The notes under the pieces: generated by a model
What the model was told of the DNA's origin: nothing
Databases searched by the model: none
What the model saw: only the letters and a program-made list of their open reading frames with translations
Source: Helianthus annuus
Lineage: Eukaryota > Streptophyta > Magnoliopsida > Asterales > Asteraceae
Reading direction: 5' to 3'
Length of the DNA: 64,000 bases
Assembly: GCF_002127325.2 (NCBI RefSeq)
Contig: NC_035448.2
Location: 10,587,480 to 10,651,479 of the forward strand
In this document: positions 19,790 to 33,322 of the stretch, piece by piece
Position numbering within the stretch: the first letter of the stretch is position 1
Layout: each line of letters starts with the position of its first letter
Program-made: the position numbers and the translations under genes

Positions 19790-22700
19790 TGTCACACCCC
19801 CAAAATACCACCTAGGGAAGGTCCCTGTTAGGCGTGTGACGTACCAATAACGAGCCACTAAATTACATTGAACCCATATAAGTTTGTAATTAAAATCCCC
19901 ATTATTAATAAAAATACCATCAACAAGTCTTAAATGAAAACCAACATGTTCAGCGGAAGCAAATGATAAGCCAAAGTTAAACATTTTTAAAACCAATGTA
20001 TAGTATCAAGAAATCAATCACATGAATCCCTCCAGTCGACCCATGACCACTCCAGCTACTCCAGACAGCAAGTTCCCAAATCCAAGATACTTAACGACCT
20101 GCGAGCATGCAACAAGTGTATCAGACAATGTTGGTTACCAAGTGTTTAGTTAATCCATTGAAGTTAAATCCGAAAGTAATGTTGATAACGAGCCACTAAA
20201 TTACATAGAACCCATATAAGTTTGTAATTAAAATCCCCATTATTAATAAAAATACCATCAACAAGTCTTAAATGAAAACCAACATGTTCAGCGGAAGCAA
20301 ATGATAAGCCAAAGTTAAAAATTTTTAAAACCAATGTATAGTATCAAGAAATCAATCACATGAATCCCTCTAGTCGACCCATGACCACTCCAGCTACTCC
20401 AGAAAGCAAGTTCCCAAATCTAAGATACCTAACGACCTGCGAGCATGCAACAAGTGTATCAGACAAAGCTGGTAAGTTCATAGTTTTACGAAAACGTTGG
20501 TCACCAAGTGTTTAGTTAATCCATTGAAGTTAAATCCGAAAGTAATGTTGATAATATCTCGATACTGAACAAGACGGCTCCTGATGTATGTTTTGCCCTT
20601 TCCCCAGTGCTCCTATCAAAGCACTGGGCCCGACTGGGTCATTAGTTCACAACCGTCTTCCCCGGTACGGCGTGAGGGTGCCAAACCTAAGTAGCGCTAC
20701 CAACTAATACCCCGCTACCACCCACGATAGCAAAAGATGGGACTTAAGAGATAGAGAGTGAGAATATTATCCAACATCCCAGTTTTACACAAAAGATTTA
20801 TCCCTCCCCGGGATACCCACTGACTGTCCCAACCACCGGGACGCATGCTCAAAGTAGTGAACTCACCATAGATTGCTCGGTATGTTACGTTACCCATTCC
20901 ATGTTAGTCAATCAAACCCTACCGCGGTTACCAAAGACAATTAGTTTGCATGTACATAGATCACGTATTCCACATTTATGTTGTGTACAAGAAGCACTTG
21001 TATAACATATGTCATACTAATTAATATAGAAGCCCAAGTTCATCAAGTAGTTTCATAGTGTGCATGCAGTTCTCATATAATTTACACCAAGAATCCAATA
21101 TAGTCATCAATAATAATCAGTTTCCTTTGTAATGAATCACATTCTCTTCACTTATCTTAAACAAGTGTCGAACACGCATTCATACATAGATCACACGTCG
21201 TAACAATAAGCAAGCATTCATAGCATTCAACACGTAATGTGCGGCCCATCTAAGTTCAGGCTCAAATGAAATGTGCGATTAACTTATGTCCGCTAATTAG
21301 CACGACTCAAATCTGCGAATCTGATTATCACCTATATTAACCCCTTTTTTTCCTAAGAAGCATCATGTAGCATAAAAAAATAATGTGAATAAACATACTC
21401 ACGGTTCCATTTATTTGGATTAGCATGCATCATAATCATCTTTTATCAATATCCAACCATGCTAGACTCTAACATGTCTAATTCTTAGCAATAACTGTTA
21501 CCCTAATCATCAATGAAATCAAAGATGTTTTGTAAGATGTGCAAGGTCCCTAAATGCTTATTAACAATATTGACAAAAAGAATATTAAACAGATCATTAC
21601 CAGATCAACATGTACTCAATAATAAACAAACAAGGTATCATCCCATTAGTTACTATATCCTATGTACATCGATATATCAAATGTGCATCGATTTCAGCTT
21701 CAAAAATCAAGGCATCCTCTCATTAATTACTTTGACCATTTTGACAACCTTTATAGAATATGCACATGGGTTGAATTTGATAAGACTACAAACAACATGG
21801 CTGCCATTTTCTTCTTCAAGGCTATCCAACCTCATCTAATCATTACTCACAATTCTATTGGACCGATAGAACCTACTGTTACATCAAGGCTACTTGTGAA
21901 TCACTTATCATTCAATATCATAACAATGATGCACACATGATCATGGTTTTTAATCGTGACCCGAGCATTAACGTGAGACCACTACCCAAATCAGATAAAC
22001 ACATGCTCATTATCATCAACATCCATTAATTTACCTAGTACTATCATCCATCACTGACATAACATTAAAACATGCACATGGTTGATTAGATGGAGACTAT
22101 AAACACCCTCACATGGCCGTCAATTAAATCAACACAATTTACAATATTCGGCCATCACATGCAAGCTATTGGACCGCCACCTATATACATTCGATGTAAT
22201 CTCTAACATGCAAAGCAATTGTTACCTCACCATTAATTATGCATCATATATCGATTATAATATACATTCGATGTAAACCCTATCATACCCAACACAAATT
22301 TAGAACCAAATACACCATGTAATTAAATATACTAACCTGATAGAGATATACAAGAACACGGAAATCAAAGGGAGTGGGGTTTCGATCCAAGAAGTTTGCC
22401 GTCCAAAATAGAGGGTTGAGGAACAAGTAGGGTTCGCAAAAAAGGGTTCTGACATCTAATACACAATGCACGTAAATAATGGGGAAAGGACTGGGCTCGG
22501 TTTTTGGGCCTGAGATAACACAAAGGAGCCATAACAACCTATTATACGTGCACACAATAGTCGGCCCAAATCTCTTATTTTTCATTAAAGTAGAATACGG
22601 GTGTAAGTTCGGGTTGGGCCTCAATACGCGGGTCTAGGGTAGGATAAGTTGGGTGTGGCCTCTGGCCCAAAGTGTGGGTGTTAAGTGAGTTTTGTGGCCC

Positions 22701-22911
22701 ACTTATGTAGAGTAGTTCGCGGTCCAAACAATTTGGCTCTCTAAATTAGTTGAACGACACACGAAAACGTTTAACAACTTTATGTATAGTTAATCCGTTA
22801 AACACACGCAATCATAAAGTGATGCACGAGATAGGAAGATAACATAGAAGTACACACTAAAAGTTGCGGGATTTCAAGCGATGTTAACCCTGATTATCCG
22901 GGTTGTCACAT
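19790..22911 (-). repeat. 3' LTR of gypsy D, with internal tandem duplication
   Basis: TGTCACACCCCC...GGTTGTCACA, 3122 bp, closely matching the 2758-bp right LTR. The length difference is due to an extra copy of the segment starting ATAACGAGCCACTAAA: unit 1 is 19847-20184 and unit 2 is 20185 to about 20545. The purine-rich tract next to it, AAGTTGGGGATGA on the minus strand (22912-22925), is the expected polypurine tract. Confidence 0.9.
19847..20545. repeat. Tandem duplication (338 bp + about 360 bp) inside the left LTR of D
   Basis: Both units start ATAACGAGCCACTAAATTACAT, written here in part, and run to GAAAGTAATGTTG. The second unit has about 28 extra bases near 20469-20497. The right LTR has only one unit, so the duplication arose in this LTR after insertion, or in it alone during copying. 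Confidence 0.85.
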
Positions 22912-23099
22912 CATCCCCAACTTGAAAGAAATTTCGTCCCGAAATTTGACAAGTAAGCACAGAAGAGTGAAGCGATAGAGACTCTAATTAGACTATATGT
23001 AATACTACACAAATAATAATCACAAATAATAATCAAGCATTACACGCAATCACTAAGCATCCAGATAACTGCACAGACACCACGTAAGCCAAATTGTAA

Positions 23100-25459
23100 A
23101 AATAGGGTTACGAGGTCAGTTGGGTGCCACATCATCCCCAACTTGAAAGGGAATTTTGTCCCGAAATTCGCTAATAATATCAAAAGTTGGTCCCACCGTT
23201 TGAACAATCGGGGATAACAGAGCTTCACCTGATCTTTGCTTTCTTACAGGAACTTCGGTCCACATCTTGAGTTCCAACGAACTCTCACGATTGAAATTCG
23301 ACTGTGTTAATAGTGGGTTTCTCAACAAGGGTATCACAAGTGTTGCGTCGAACAGACACTTCTCTAGGTTTGGGACATAAATGACATCGTGTACGTTATC
23401 TAATTCGTCAGATAACCCGAGTTTGTAGGTTACGCCACCGATTCTTCCCAGACTGTTGAATAGTCCATCGTGACGTCAGTTAAGCTCGTCGTGCTTCCCA
23501 AGCATTTCACACCCTCCCAGAGTGAGACTTTCAACATGATACGATCGTGATCTTCCAGCGTTTCCCAAGTTTATCAGTTTCTTTGACGGTCACGCGTTGC
23601 CGCCAATTGACTCCCGATCCAAACAAAAGGTATTCCCAAGAATTTCGAGTACCAGTCCTGGACCAGTAATTGAGTTGTCAACCATCTCAGTCTAACAAGA
23701 AAGTTGGCATTATTGTCTTTGTAATGCCTCAACAGAGCTGTCTGGTTACCAAAATGATAACTGCTGCAGTGGTACTCAACCATAGGTAAGAGTCCTTCAA
23801 ATTTGCACCAAAGCCAGTCACACACATACTCGCAGCATGTCTTCGAGTGCCAGGGGAGTTCGTTTTTCCCTGACCGTTTGCCCAACAGCGATAAGCAATG
23901 TTCTTGTCCTGACGTGAGCCAAGGGTGTTGTGTATTGCCTGACATAAATCATGCATAGACCCAATTCAGAGGTAACAGAAGTTGGCACTTCGTGCCTAAA
24001 ACCGCCTCTCTCAGAGGAATATTCACAGGCTGTGAAGACGCGTCAGTTTCCTGGAGTGCAAGAGAGTGTACCGGTTGCCAGTACAAGATTTATAAATCCT
24101 AGTATCCCCCATCAAGACTCAGACAACTAGAATAGCAAAGCTGGTGTGCTTTGCTCAATACAAGTTCCGTACAGTTGCCGTATAATGAGCTCCACACTCG
24201 TTACCGGAGGTAGCGAATATCATCTGACCTTCCAAAGGTTGCTTGCTTCTCCACGCCCCGCATAGGTTCAACTTGAAAATTTTCTTCCCTCAGTTCCCAG
24301 TTTGTGCAGTGCGAGTCTGATCAGGTAAGTTAGAGTCAATAGTGAGCTGCAAAGCTCGTGCATGTTCAAGTTTCATAGTTGTAATCACCCAAAAGTTTCC
24401 CTCCAGTGATGCCATTAACTGATCTAGATCTTTCGAAGCCAAGGTACACGGGAGGCCCTTGTGATCGGTCTAAATAACGCATCTGATACCGTCCAAGTAA
24501 TGCCTCCATCTAAAATCCCAAGACCACGGTTTTCACCGCCGGTTGTGTGTCGTGCAGTTCCTCTTTGTAACTTCCTCACGTAAGTCATCACTCTCTCGTG
24601 TTGCGTCGGTGTGTAACTAGGACTCTGATCCGAACCATAAAGATATACCACAGAATCACCCGCGCCCTCGAGTAAAGACGATGCTCAGTGAATTGCAAAG
24701 TTGGAGTTCGAAAGCTGAAAAGTCATCCTCCTGATTCGTCTTTCACGAACACAGCACCCTGCTGTGCTAAAAGATTTACGCTCTGCGACCTTCGAAAATC
24801 CTGTGGGCAAGCTGCGATAGTACCTAACGAAACTAAGGAATTGCTGCATCCCCGAAGGAATCTTTGGTGCCAATCAGTTTCTAACAAGATGCATCTCAGC
24901 GAGATCCACGTGTATTCCCACTCCATTGGTTACATGATCGAAATACATCTCTCGAATCCAGATGTGACATTTAACAAAACTTCGCACGTAATGGCTCCTC
25001 CCACAGAAGCGCTTAGTTAGGATATATATGCCACCCATGGTGTTCCTTTCTCCTGGTATCGATTCAGAATGTTGTCAATGAATACGGTCGATTCTTGCGA
25101 TCCCTGAAGCTGCTGGTGTGTTAATTAACTCAACGATCATGGCGTACCAAGTTGGAATGGCTGCATTGCGTTCGACGTGTTATTCTAGGAGCATTCTCCT
25201 CTTGTACTTCCATCTGATGATAGTTCGTTCGCTAGCCAATCCCCGAATGGAAACTTGTTCCTTGCAACTGGTCAACAGGCGGCCGATTCACGATTAAGAA
25301 AAACGATTCCTAACTGTCGCCTTGTTACATTCTCGATAATTGGTGCACATAAGAAAAGGCTTATCTTCTCTGGTATAACTGGGGCTCCCCAAAGCGAAGA
25401 GCTAGGTTCGATAAAACTCCTATCCTATAGTTCCTGAAGTTGATTAGGCAGTTCCTGCA
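23100..25459 (-). pseudogene. Gypsy D pol remnant: RT, RNase H, integrase
   Basis: Minus-strand fragments in shifting frames still resemble gypsy pol in order. QELPNQLQEL and a WGAP motif near 25390-25455 match the RT start. IPSGMQQFLSFVRYYR (about 24830-24870) matches the usual QFLGLAGYYR segment after RT. SPSYTPTQHERVMTYVRKL (about 24560-24630) matches RNase H. LPWHSKTCCEYVCDWLWC with EGLLP (about 23780-23870) matches the integrase zinc-binding and linker region. EFRDKIPFQVGDDVAPN (about 23116-23170) matches the C-terminal end. No frame longer than about 120 codons survives. Confidence 0.75.
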
Positions 25460-28400
25460 TGTAACATCCCAAAAACGGGTTTGGTAATCAAACCATGTTA
25501 ATAGTAAAAACGGGTAAAATACCGTTAGTGGTAAAAATTAACCTGATAAAGTTACCCTGAAAAATATAAAACTTTATATTAGAATTATAAAGTATAAATA
25601 CACAAGAATTTACTAACTAGGAATTTTAACCTAGTTAACTACAAGTCTAGAAATAACTTGAAATAGGGTTAAAATAACCAAAACTATATGTTAAACAAAA
25701 GTAGGAGGGCCAATGTTGTTAAAATTGAAAGTGGTATTATTAGTTTTAATTAAAAACAAAACCAAACACCTCAATTGAGATGTCTGGTCGATCAAGAACA
25801 GGAGAGGGCGACACCCCCACTCTCAAAAACCCTAACATCCACAAAACAACCAAATTGAAGGTCCAAATCTGATCAAAAACAAAAGTCGAGCATAGATTAT
25901 TGATCCTCATCACAAGAGGATTACAAGGTATGTAAAATTTGATGAAAACTCTCAACTCGAAATTCTCATGAAATTGGGAAAATCTAAAATTCATGGTTGT
26001 ATGTTTGTTTTATGATGAATTAGGAACAATATAATGTCTAGGGACAAACCCTAGACAAATACAAGTTGAAATCATGTGAAATTTTAGTAAAATCCATGAA
26101 CACCATTGTAGGTGATTAGTGGGTTATGTAGAATTTGATGAACACTAGGATTTCAAATGTTGTTCTAGTGTAATTTGATATTTATGAAGCGATTTCTGAT
26201 TTATTGATGTTAACCTTTATATAAAATAGACCGATTGATGTTAAATTTGGCTATATGACAAGTTATGAACTTGATAATTAATCATGTAAATTTCTGCCTA
26301 TAAGGTGTTTGTTAAAACGCCTAAGAGAAAGCTAAGATGTTAAGTTTCGAATAAAAACGCATACTCGAATGACATTGTGAAATATGCGTTATACATCATG
26401 AATGGAGTTCTAAACACATCGTTGATTGAACTCTATAGACAAAGAAGTCGAGTTTTCAAGCGGACAAACCGGAGTGGACATGCGCTTGAAGGGAACGCTT
26501 TAAAGGTACGCGACTTGTCGTCTCGTTACATTTATACAGACAAGCTTAGTTAAAATATGTTTAAAGTGATATAGCGAAAATGGTTGAGTTGGTATATCAA
26601 TGAGGTGATGGAATTCACTCGACAACCAAACGGGTCAAACTATTAGTTAAAATAATAGTGAAAACAAAATAAAATAAAGACACCATTTGGTAAAAGTTAT
26701 AACGGGTCGGACACATTAAGAAAATGTCTTTTATGTAGTAAAACTCACGGCGCGAACCAGAATTGGTTCAAGGAGCATGATGAAATTAATATACCATCAT
26801 ACGTTGATAAATTGTCATGTCGACTAAACGGGTCAAATGGTGTGTTAATACCATTTGACATTAATAATTGATGACTACTTGTTGAGTTTTGTGATTACAG
26901 GAAATAACATGTGTTGCGTTGCTTTAATTAGAAAATTTAAAGCAAGAGGTTTGTAAACGGGTCAATGCTATGACCCGAGCCAGGTACGCATATGTGGACT
27001 TATAGTTAAAAGTGCAAAGAAGGTCAAATATCTAGCCGAAATCCTTCATTTCAAAAATGAAGGATTAAATGTGACCAAGCCCTTAATAGGTAAACAGTGT
27101 AAACGACCCTTACAGGTTGTTTAGAAACTTATATTATGAGTTTGTAACCCTTAGATGTGTATAAAAGTTCTAGGCAAAAACATTTGTGGGTCGAACGCCT
27201 AGAAATAGTCAATTGCGAAAAATGACCAACCGATGGGTAAAATTGGGAAAAAGGGGTTCATATGTTAAATCCACCACAAAATAGTTGTGGTGGAATATTT
27301 GTAGTTAATTAGACATGGAAATTTTGTAGCATCAAAAGAAAAGCACAAGTTCTAGACTAAAATGCGTAAATACCCTTAACGGGTCAAAATAGAAGTATTA
27401 GCGAAATGGGTTAAGAATGTGTAATAACCCGTGATTTGAACCTTGTACAATAGGAAATAATCATAATAATATGTTTACAAAAGAAACAAGGGCCACAAAC
27501 AAGTTTGTTAGATGAAATCACGAACGGGTCAAAAGTTGGTAAAAAGGGTAATAAGCCGAAGAGTTAAAAGTCTGAAATTTTATTATGTTGGATGTTGGAT
27601 TTTAACTCCATTAGATGGAGAATTAAATTACGGACGCGTACTGTCACACCCCGATTTCCACGTGTCTCACCGGTGGGCCGGTGGGGGATTACCGTGACGT
27701 AGTTGGCAACAATATAGTCAAACCACACAATATATGAATGCACAGCGAAAGCATAAAGATAAATATATTTCAACGTTAAGTGTAACATCAAAGTATCACC
27801 ATTGTTGAAATAAAATCCACAGGGGATCAATAATAATAACAAAAAGTATTGTTCAACAGACTTCAGGCATCTTAAGCTTGCGAGACTTCTAATGATGCTA
27901 AGGAGAAATCCCAACCAATTACGCATAGTACCTGCATTTAGTCTTTTTGGGAAAATACGTCAGTTTACACTGGTAAATACATTCAACTGACACTTTTGTA
28001 AAAATGTTTAATAAAATTGGTTTAAATGCTCAAGGCACAAACTCTTTATAACTTGGGATAATTTATAATCAAATCTTGTAAAGAATTACATGTTACTATG
28101 CGTTCGGTCGCCCGGGTCGTGCCGGGTTAAAGTTTAATAGATACGCCACATAGCATAAAACCGTGGCGGGTAACCAACGGCTACACTTTTATAGTCATGG
28201 ACATAATGCCGGGTGTACGCCTACACCCGGATGTCAAGGTCGTGGCCATTTCGTAAAATGCTGCCAAGGATATCCGGGACATGGTCATTAAGCCCCCAAA
28301 GGCGTAAAGCCAACAAAACAAGTTTTTAAACGGGTCACATTGATAATACCCAACTACTAATGAGTTGGGGTCAATTGCCCGACCAAGCGGTATTTTAAAT

Positions 28401-31400
28401 ACCGTAACCCAAGCCCGTATAACGGAAAATAAGTTAAAAGTATTTACCTTTGCAAGTATAATTCCTTAATTGAAATAAATTGCAGATAGCTTTTACTGGT
28501 CCCCTATTCTGGAACGAAGGTTTAAATTAACTTATTAGAATCCTAACGGGTTTTTAATTTAGCCGTAGCTTAGACCGGTCAGTTTCAATGGATAGTTACG
28601 GTTTAATCGCGTGAAAGGCGAAAACCGTGAATGGAGTGTGATTTTGACCCAACAAGTTTGAAGACTTGTTTTATATGGGTATAATAATCATACTCTGGAT
28701 TTTGGGGTCAAAACAATATGGTTTGACCCGTTTCGGCTAATTTATGTAAACTAGTTACATAAGCCGAACCGTGCGCGCAAAAGGCGCAACGGGTAACCGT
28801 AAGAGTCCTACACAGTTTTCCTAAGTCAAAATGCTTTAAAGAGGTTGTGGTATCAGTAGGATACCTTCCATAATGCCCTTAACGAGTTTAAGTTCATATT
28901 ATGCCCCGTAGGGGTATTTCGGTCTTTTTAAAGATTATAAAAGAGGTTTATGAGTTCTACAGGAAATCTGAGTTTCCTGAACAGTTTATAAAGTCTAAAA
29001 TACTTTATTTATTAATTAAAATCAGTAGCAACTGGAATCGGGTCAAAAGACCTTGTAGAACTCAAGTTATGGCTGAAAAGGGTATATTCGGTATTTACCG
29101 AACCGTTGCCATAACCGCAGGTTATGAGCAGGTTAAAAATAATTAAAAATCCTTAAAAATCCCAAAATATTATTTTACATCATTGAGTAAAAGGTTTGGT
29201 GTCAAAATCCGGGTTTAGATAGGCGTTATGCTAATTGCGCTATTTAATCACTAAAGTTTCGCAATTTGCGCTATTTAGCATAACTCCTATTCTGGACCTC
29301 GGATTGACATGAAATTTTAGGGACATGCTTAGAAATCAGTAACTAAGGTTATGATTCTTTCATATGTCCAAAATTCTCGTTTTAATTTAAAAAGGCGTTA
29401 CGGTCAACTTTTAAGCATTTAACGAAAATGTGTAAAAGACTCGGACAAACAACGAACCGGTCACAGAAGGTTATGCCATCATGTAACCTGGTCCTAAGAG
29501 AGTCCTAAGGCATATCTAAATCAAACTTTAACAGGTCAGAACTGAAGTCAAAGCAAAAGTCAAACTTTTGCGACTTTCGGCTCCGAACCGGGTCAAAACA
29601 ATACATGGTCGGATCAAACAAGCTTAGACTAGTTAATATACTTATCATCATGTTTTATGAGTGTTTAAACAGGTTACATATCATCTACATTACAGATTAT
29701 GCATGAAATCGCAAAATAACATTTCTGTTGACTTTTTCTAAGCATGTTTGACTCGATGTTTGAACTAGTTAGAATGGGAATCAGAGGGTGCCCTTTTAGG
29801 GATTTAAAGCCCACATGATTACCAACATATAACTATCTTTGATTCGACAAACCACTGGACCATTCGTGATTTATCGCAAAGTCAATTGTTAATTACGACG
29901 GATTGACTTTTAAGCTAAACTAAGCAATAACTAAGCCACAAAAGGGTAGACACACTTACAGAAGCTTGGTGCACGACTTAGAATGTTAGAAGAGTGCTTG
30001 AGAGCTCCAGAGATGGTTAGAATGCAGGTTTGAGGTGTGTTTCACTTATGCACAATGCCTTGCCTTTTATAGTGAAAAATGGACTTAAGATCATTACACA
30101 TCATCCTACAAGGCATCATGGATGTTCAGCAGGTGGCCCTGGGTGCTAGGGGGCATGTAGAGGGCGCCCATGCTTCATTTATTGCTCCAATGATCGTTCA
30201 CAACTTCAAACAGCAAGTCTGTCCAAGAATTCTGCATCTGGGACTCGTAGGCGGCCCGCATTAGGATTCAGCAACTCACACGCGGGCCGCATAGATCCTA
30301 ATGTCAGAAAACGTATCTTCCTCTGGCGCGCGGCCCGCATTGGCTCATGCATATCTTCAACGCGGCCCGCCTGAGGGTTAATTATCAAGATTTTCAAATC
30401 TTTTGTAATCATTAACCTGACCTTTCGGTTTCGAAGGGGCAACTTTGCGATTTGGCCCTCGATTATTTACCGTTAAAGGCCTCGTGACCTTTACTCGCAT
30501 TATTAAGTCCCCGGTTAGTTTAATTACTATCCGAAAAGCCTTAACTTTTATTGTTGATGCTTTTAACCCCTCTCATACGAATTTGATCATAACTTTCTCG
30601 TTTTAAAACGGAACTTCGCGAAATTTATATCGTATATTCTAGTGAGCGTATTTTACTGTTACAAAGCCTCGGGTTCGTCAAAAGGGTCACTCAGAGGTAT
30701 CAATTAAACATGTTGACACAATTAACCCCTAGCAGCTTGTAACCCCTCACTTTCTTCCGCGTTTCGCTCCGTACGATCCATGATTTATTCGTTTGAAGGT
30801 ACGAGCATCAGTTAGGGTTACTATACAGTATATTTACCCTTCGTTGACATTTATAACCCTCGAATTTACATACTTTCAAGGTTTGTCAACTTTAGTCCTT
30901 TATTTAATATTTAATGCCACGTGTAAACTTATGACACGTGTTAACACATTATTGGACACAAAATTTCGAGGTGTTACATCGTAGGAAAAAGAATCGGGTA
31001 AAACGGATTAAAAACGAGAGAGTTATGCTCGTTTCCGTGAAATTGGATCATGCTGGGTATGTACAGCAACTGATTAAGCATCAGTCTGTGAAAAAGGGGG
31101 CCTAGCGTCACGCGACGCCCCTTGGCGTCACGCGACGCCCCCTGTTCCGGAAATAAATTTGTTTTGTTGTTGTTTGACCCATGTAACTTGTTTATACTCA
31201 TCATTTAACTATCAAAACTAACTTTTAAGTTGGTTTTGATCATAGGTGAATGCCAAGAGTGCCCGGATGAAGATCAAGCTCGACGAGGAACCGAACACGA
31301 TAAAATACAAGCTTCCGCGCGACGTTTCGTCGTAACTTTTAAACGACGAACTTATTTATATTATGTTGAAAACTTTAAGTTGTAAAAGTTTTAAATTACT

Positions 31401-31485
31401 CGTATTTTCTGAGGATTCTTAATCGTAATTACATGTTTATTTTCGTTATTTACACCAAAAACTTTAAAATAATAAGGGTGTTACA
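25460..31485 (+). mobile_element. Solo LTR S1, inserted in pol of gypsy D, itself interrupted
   Basis: TGTAACATCCC at the left and GGGTGTTACA at the right are flanked by perfect CTGCA duplications (25455-25459, 31486-31490). No PBS, internal region or second LTR is present, so an entire element was lost by LTR-LTR recombination. Without the nested S2 the LTR is about 2.7 kb. Near its right end lies a two-copy GC-rich palindromic unit GGCGTCACGCGACGCCCC (about 31105-31143). GCTTCCGC occurs at 31311-31318. Confidence 0.88.
27642..30978 (-). mobile_element. Solo LTR S2 of family A, nested in S1
   Basis: 3337 bp, starting TGTCACACCCCG and ending CGAGGTGTTACA. It aligns from end to end with the LTR of element A apart from the CACTA insert, and preserves the empty site of that insert near 29451. 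The flanks show CGTA 1 nt outside each end (27637-27640, 30980-30983), an imperfect target duplication. No internal region remains. TATAAAAGG on the minus strand is at 30071-30063, with a GCGGCCCGC-rich block upstream (about 30243-30375). Confidence 0.88.
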
Positions 31486-33300
31486 CTGCAACCTTCCTGG
31501 TGTAAAACAATAAGGAATACTAGTAACAATGGCTGCTTCTGACATGGTACTTATCTGATATTCCATCTGACGATGTGAAGGTAGGCCTGGTAGTTCTTCT
31601 GTTGCAGTTAGGGAGGAATCACGAACAATTGGAGGCTCCTCGATCCTCCTTTCCTTAGCCTTGACATCAGTAACGAGTGCTATCATGGCGGGGTAATCCT
31701 TCCGTGGACACTTCTGTCTTCACTGCTGAATTGATGCTAACCTCTGCACCACTCGGGTACTTTATGACAGGCGACAACCTTCCCTTCACAGGGTGTAACT
31801 GCATGATGTCTGATTAACCAACCCATACTGACTACTGTATTAACACCATCGTGGGTAGTAGAAGGAAGATCGATGTCGAAAACTTGTCCCACACGGCTGA
31901 ATTTGCATCCCTACAAACATATGAGCCTCAAGTGACCTGCCATTAGCCTTTCGAGAAGTATCAGGGTTAAACAGGCCAGAGACAAAACGATTAACTACCA
32001 TATAAGTTTCCAAGTTGCCACCATCCTGGCGTCGCCCACGTCAACCCTAAATGCCCTTCCATGCGCATCATTTCCCATGTGGTTGTACTCGTTGCGAGGA
32101 TTTCCAGTACGGCTGTCGTTTCCTTGGTTGTTGTTGTTTTGATTTAGCAACAGCCACTCCATGTCGTAGGCACCTTCATTTCTTTACTGTTGGTTAGAGT
32201 TACGAATACCTTGTTGTCGCTGTGACTGCTGCTCCCAGTGTCGTTGTTCAAAACGAAGTCTACGATTCCTCACCATCAAGGTCCATCTTTTCACATTCTG
32301 AGCCACATCCTAAAGCACTACTTACCGTGTTGACAGTCACACATTCCGCGCTATAGTCGATTGTCAGTGCTTATGGCCCGATTGTTTCGTAAGAGTTGAC
32401 TCCCATGAGTCACTGACAAGGGTTAAGGATTCGATTGAAGCCAGTTCGCTGGTGCTCGTTGTCGGTAATCAGGGTCGTCAAAGTACTGAGGTAAGTAAAG
32501 TACTACGCTCAACCTCCTGTCCATCGATGTTGCAAGTTGTTTTAATATTACACAGTATGTTGCGGGAGTGTTGCAGCAGTGGTCGCACTCCGAGGTCTAA
32601 GACGTCGGCACCTTGAGTTCCAACCGATGAAAAGGAGTGAAAAGGTATCGTCCAATCATTCGATCTTGCAACATCCAACTCAGGGATGTTCGTACAAGTA
32701 CCTAACATTTTACACGGGGTTCGCTAAGCGTTCAGGTGGGTGTTCAGGTAATACTCGATAGCATCATGATTCGAAAGGATCCAGAGATGAATGAAAAGTT
32801 CACGTTCGAGTAGGGGGCAATCATTGCTATGACTCCTATAGGTTGTTATGTTTCACATTGATCAGATAATGGAACGGAACCCCTTTTTCACTTGTTAAGC
32901 CTCACTGGGACTCGCAAGCACCCCACATTATTATTATGCGTGCACCCACAATAATATTGTGATTTGCATGCTCATCTCAGCTCCTCCTAACTCATGTCAA
33001 ATGGTTCCTCAAACTCAAGTAGCAAGCAAAGAACATCACAAAACGCGAGTCATGAATGCCTAAGGAAACACTACACTACCCATCACATAACACATGTAAG
33101 TAATGAATTCATATTGTTGTGCTAAACGTGCAATCACATGCAATATCATATGTAAGTGTTCACTAGTTATGCAGTACAGTAAGTAAACGAAAGACGAACC
33201 TTGCAGTCTGGAGTTGAGTGTCATGGTCGTATTCGCGTATTCAGAACTGTTCGGTTATAGTCTGGTTTTATAAAAACATTTTAAAACCAATTTCACTATA
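31486..33300 (-). pseudogene. Gypsy D gag-protease remnant and leader
   Basis: The minus strand near 32260-31930 reads, in pieces, like the end of a gypsy Gag and the start of the protease: an Asn-rich segment, GRAF, GDAR, then VNRFVSGLF. The expected catalytic DSGAD after LF is gone (it reads NPDTS), so the protease is dead. No zinc knuckle was recognised. The stretch nearer the PBS (about 32500-33300) shows no convincing coding sequence. Confidence 0.55.
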
Positions 33301-33306
33301 ACCAGT

Positions 33307-33319
33307 GGCTCTGATACCA
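33307..33319 (-). other. Primer binding site of gypsy D
   Basis: TGGTATCAGAGCC on the minus strand, 3 nt from the LTR edge at 33323. Confidence 0.85.
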
Positions 33320-33322
33320 AAC

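Noticed and set aside
21513..21940. Repeated short open frames as genes (also at 34684-35010)
   Set aside because: They lie at the same place in both LTRs of element D and show no domain; LTR sequence.
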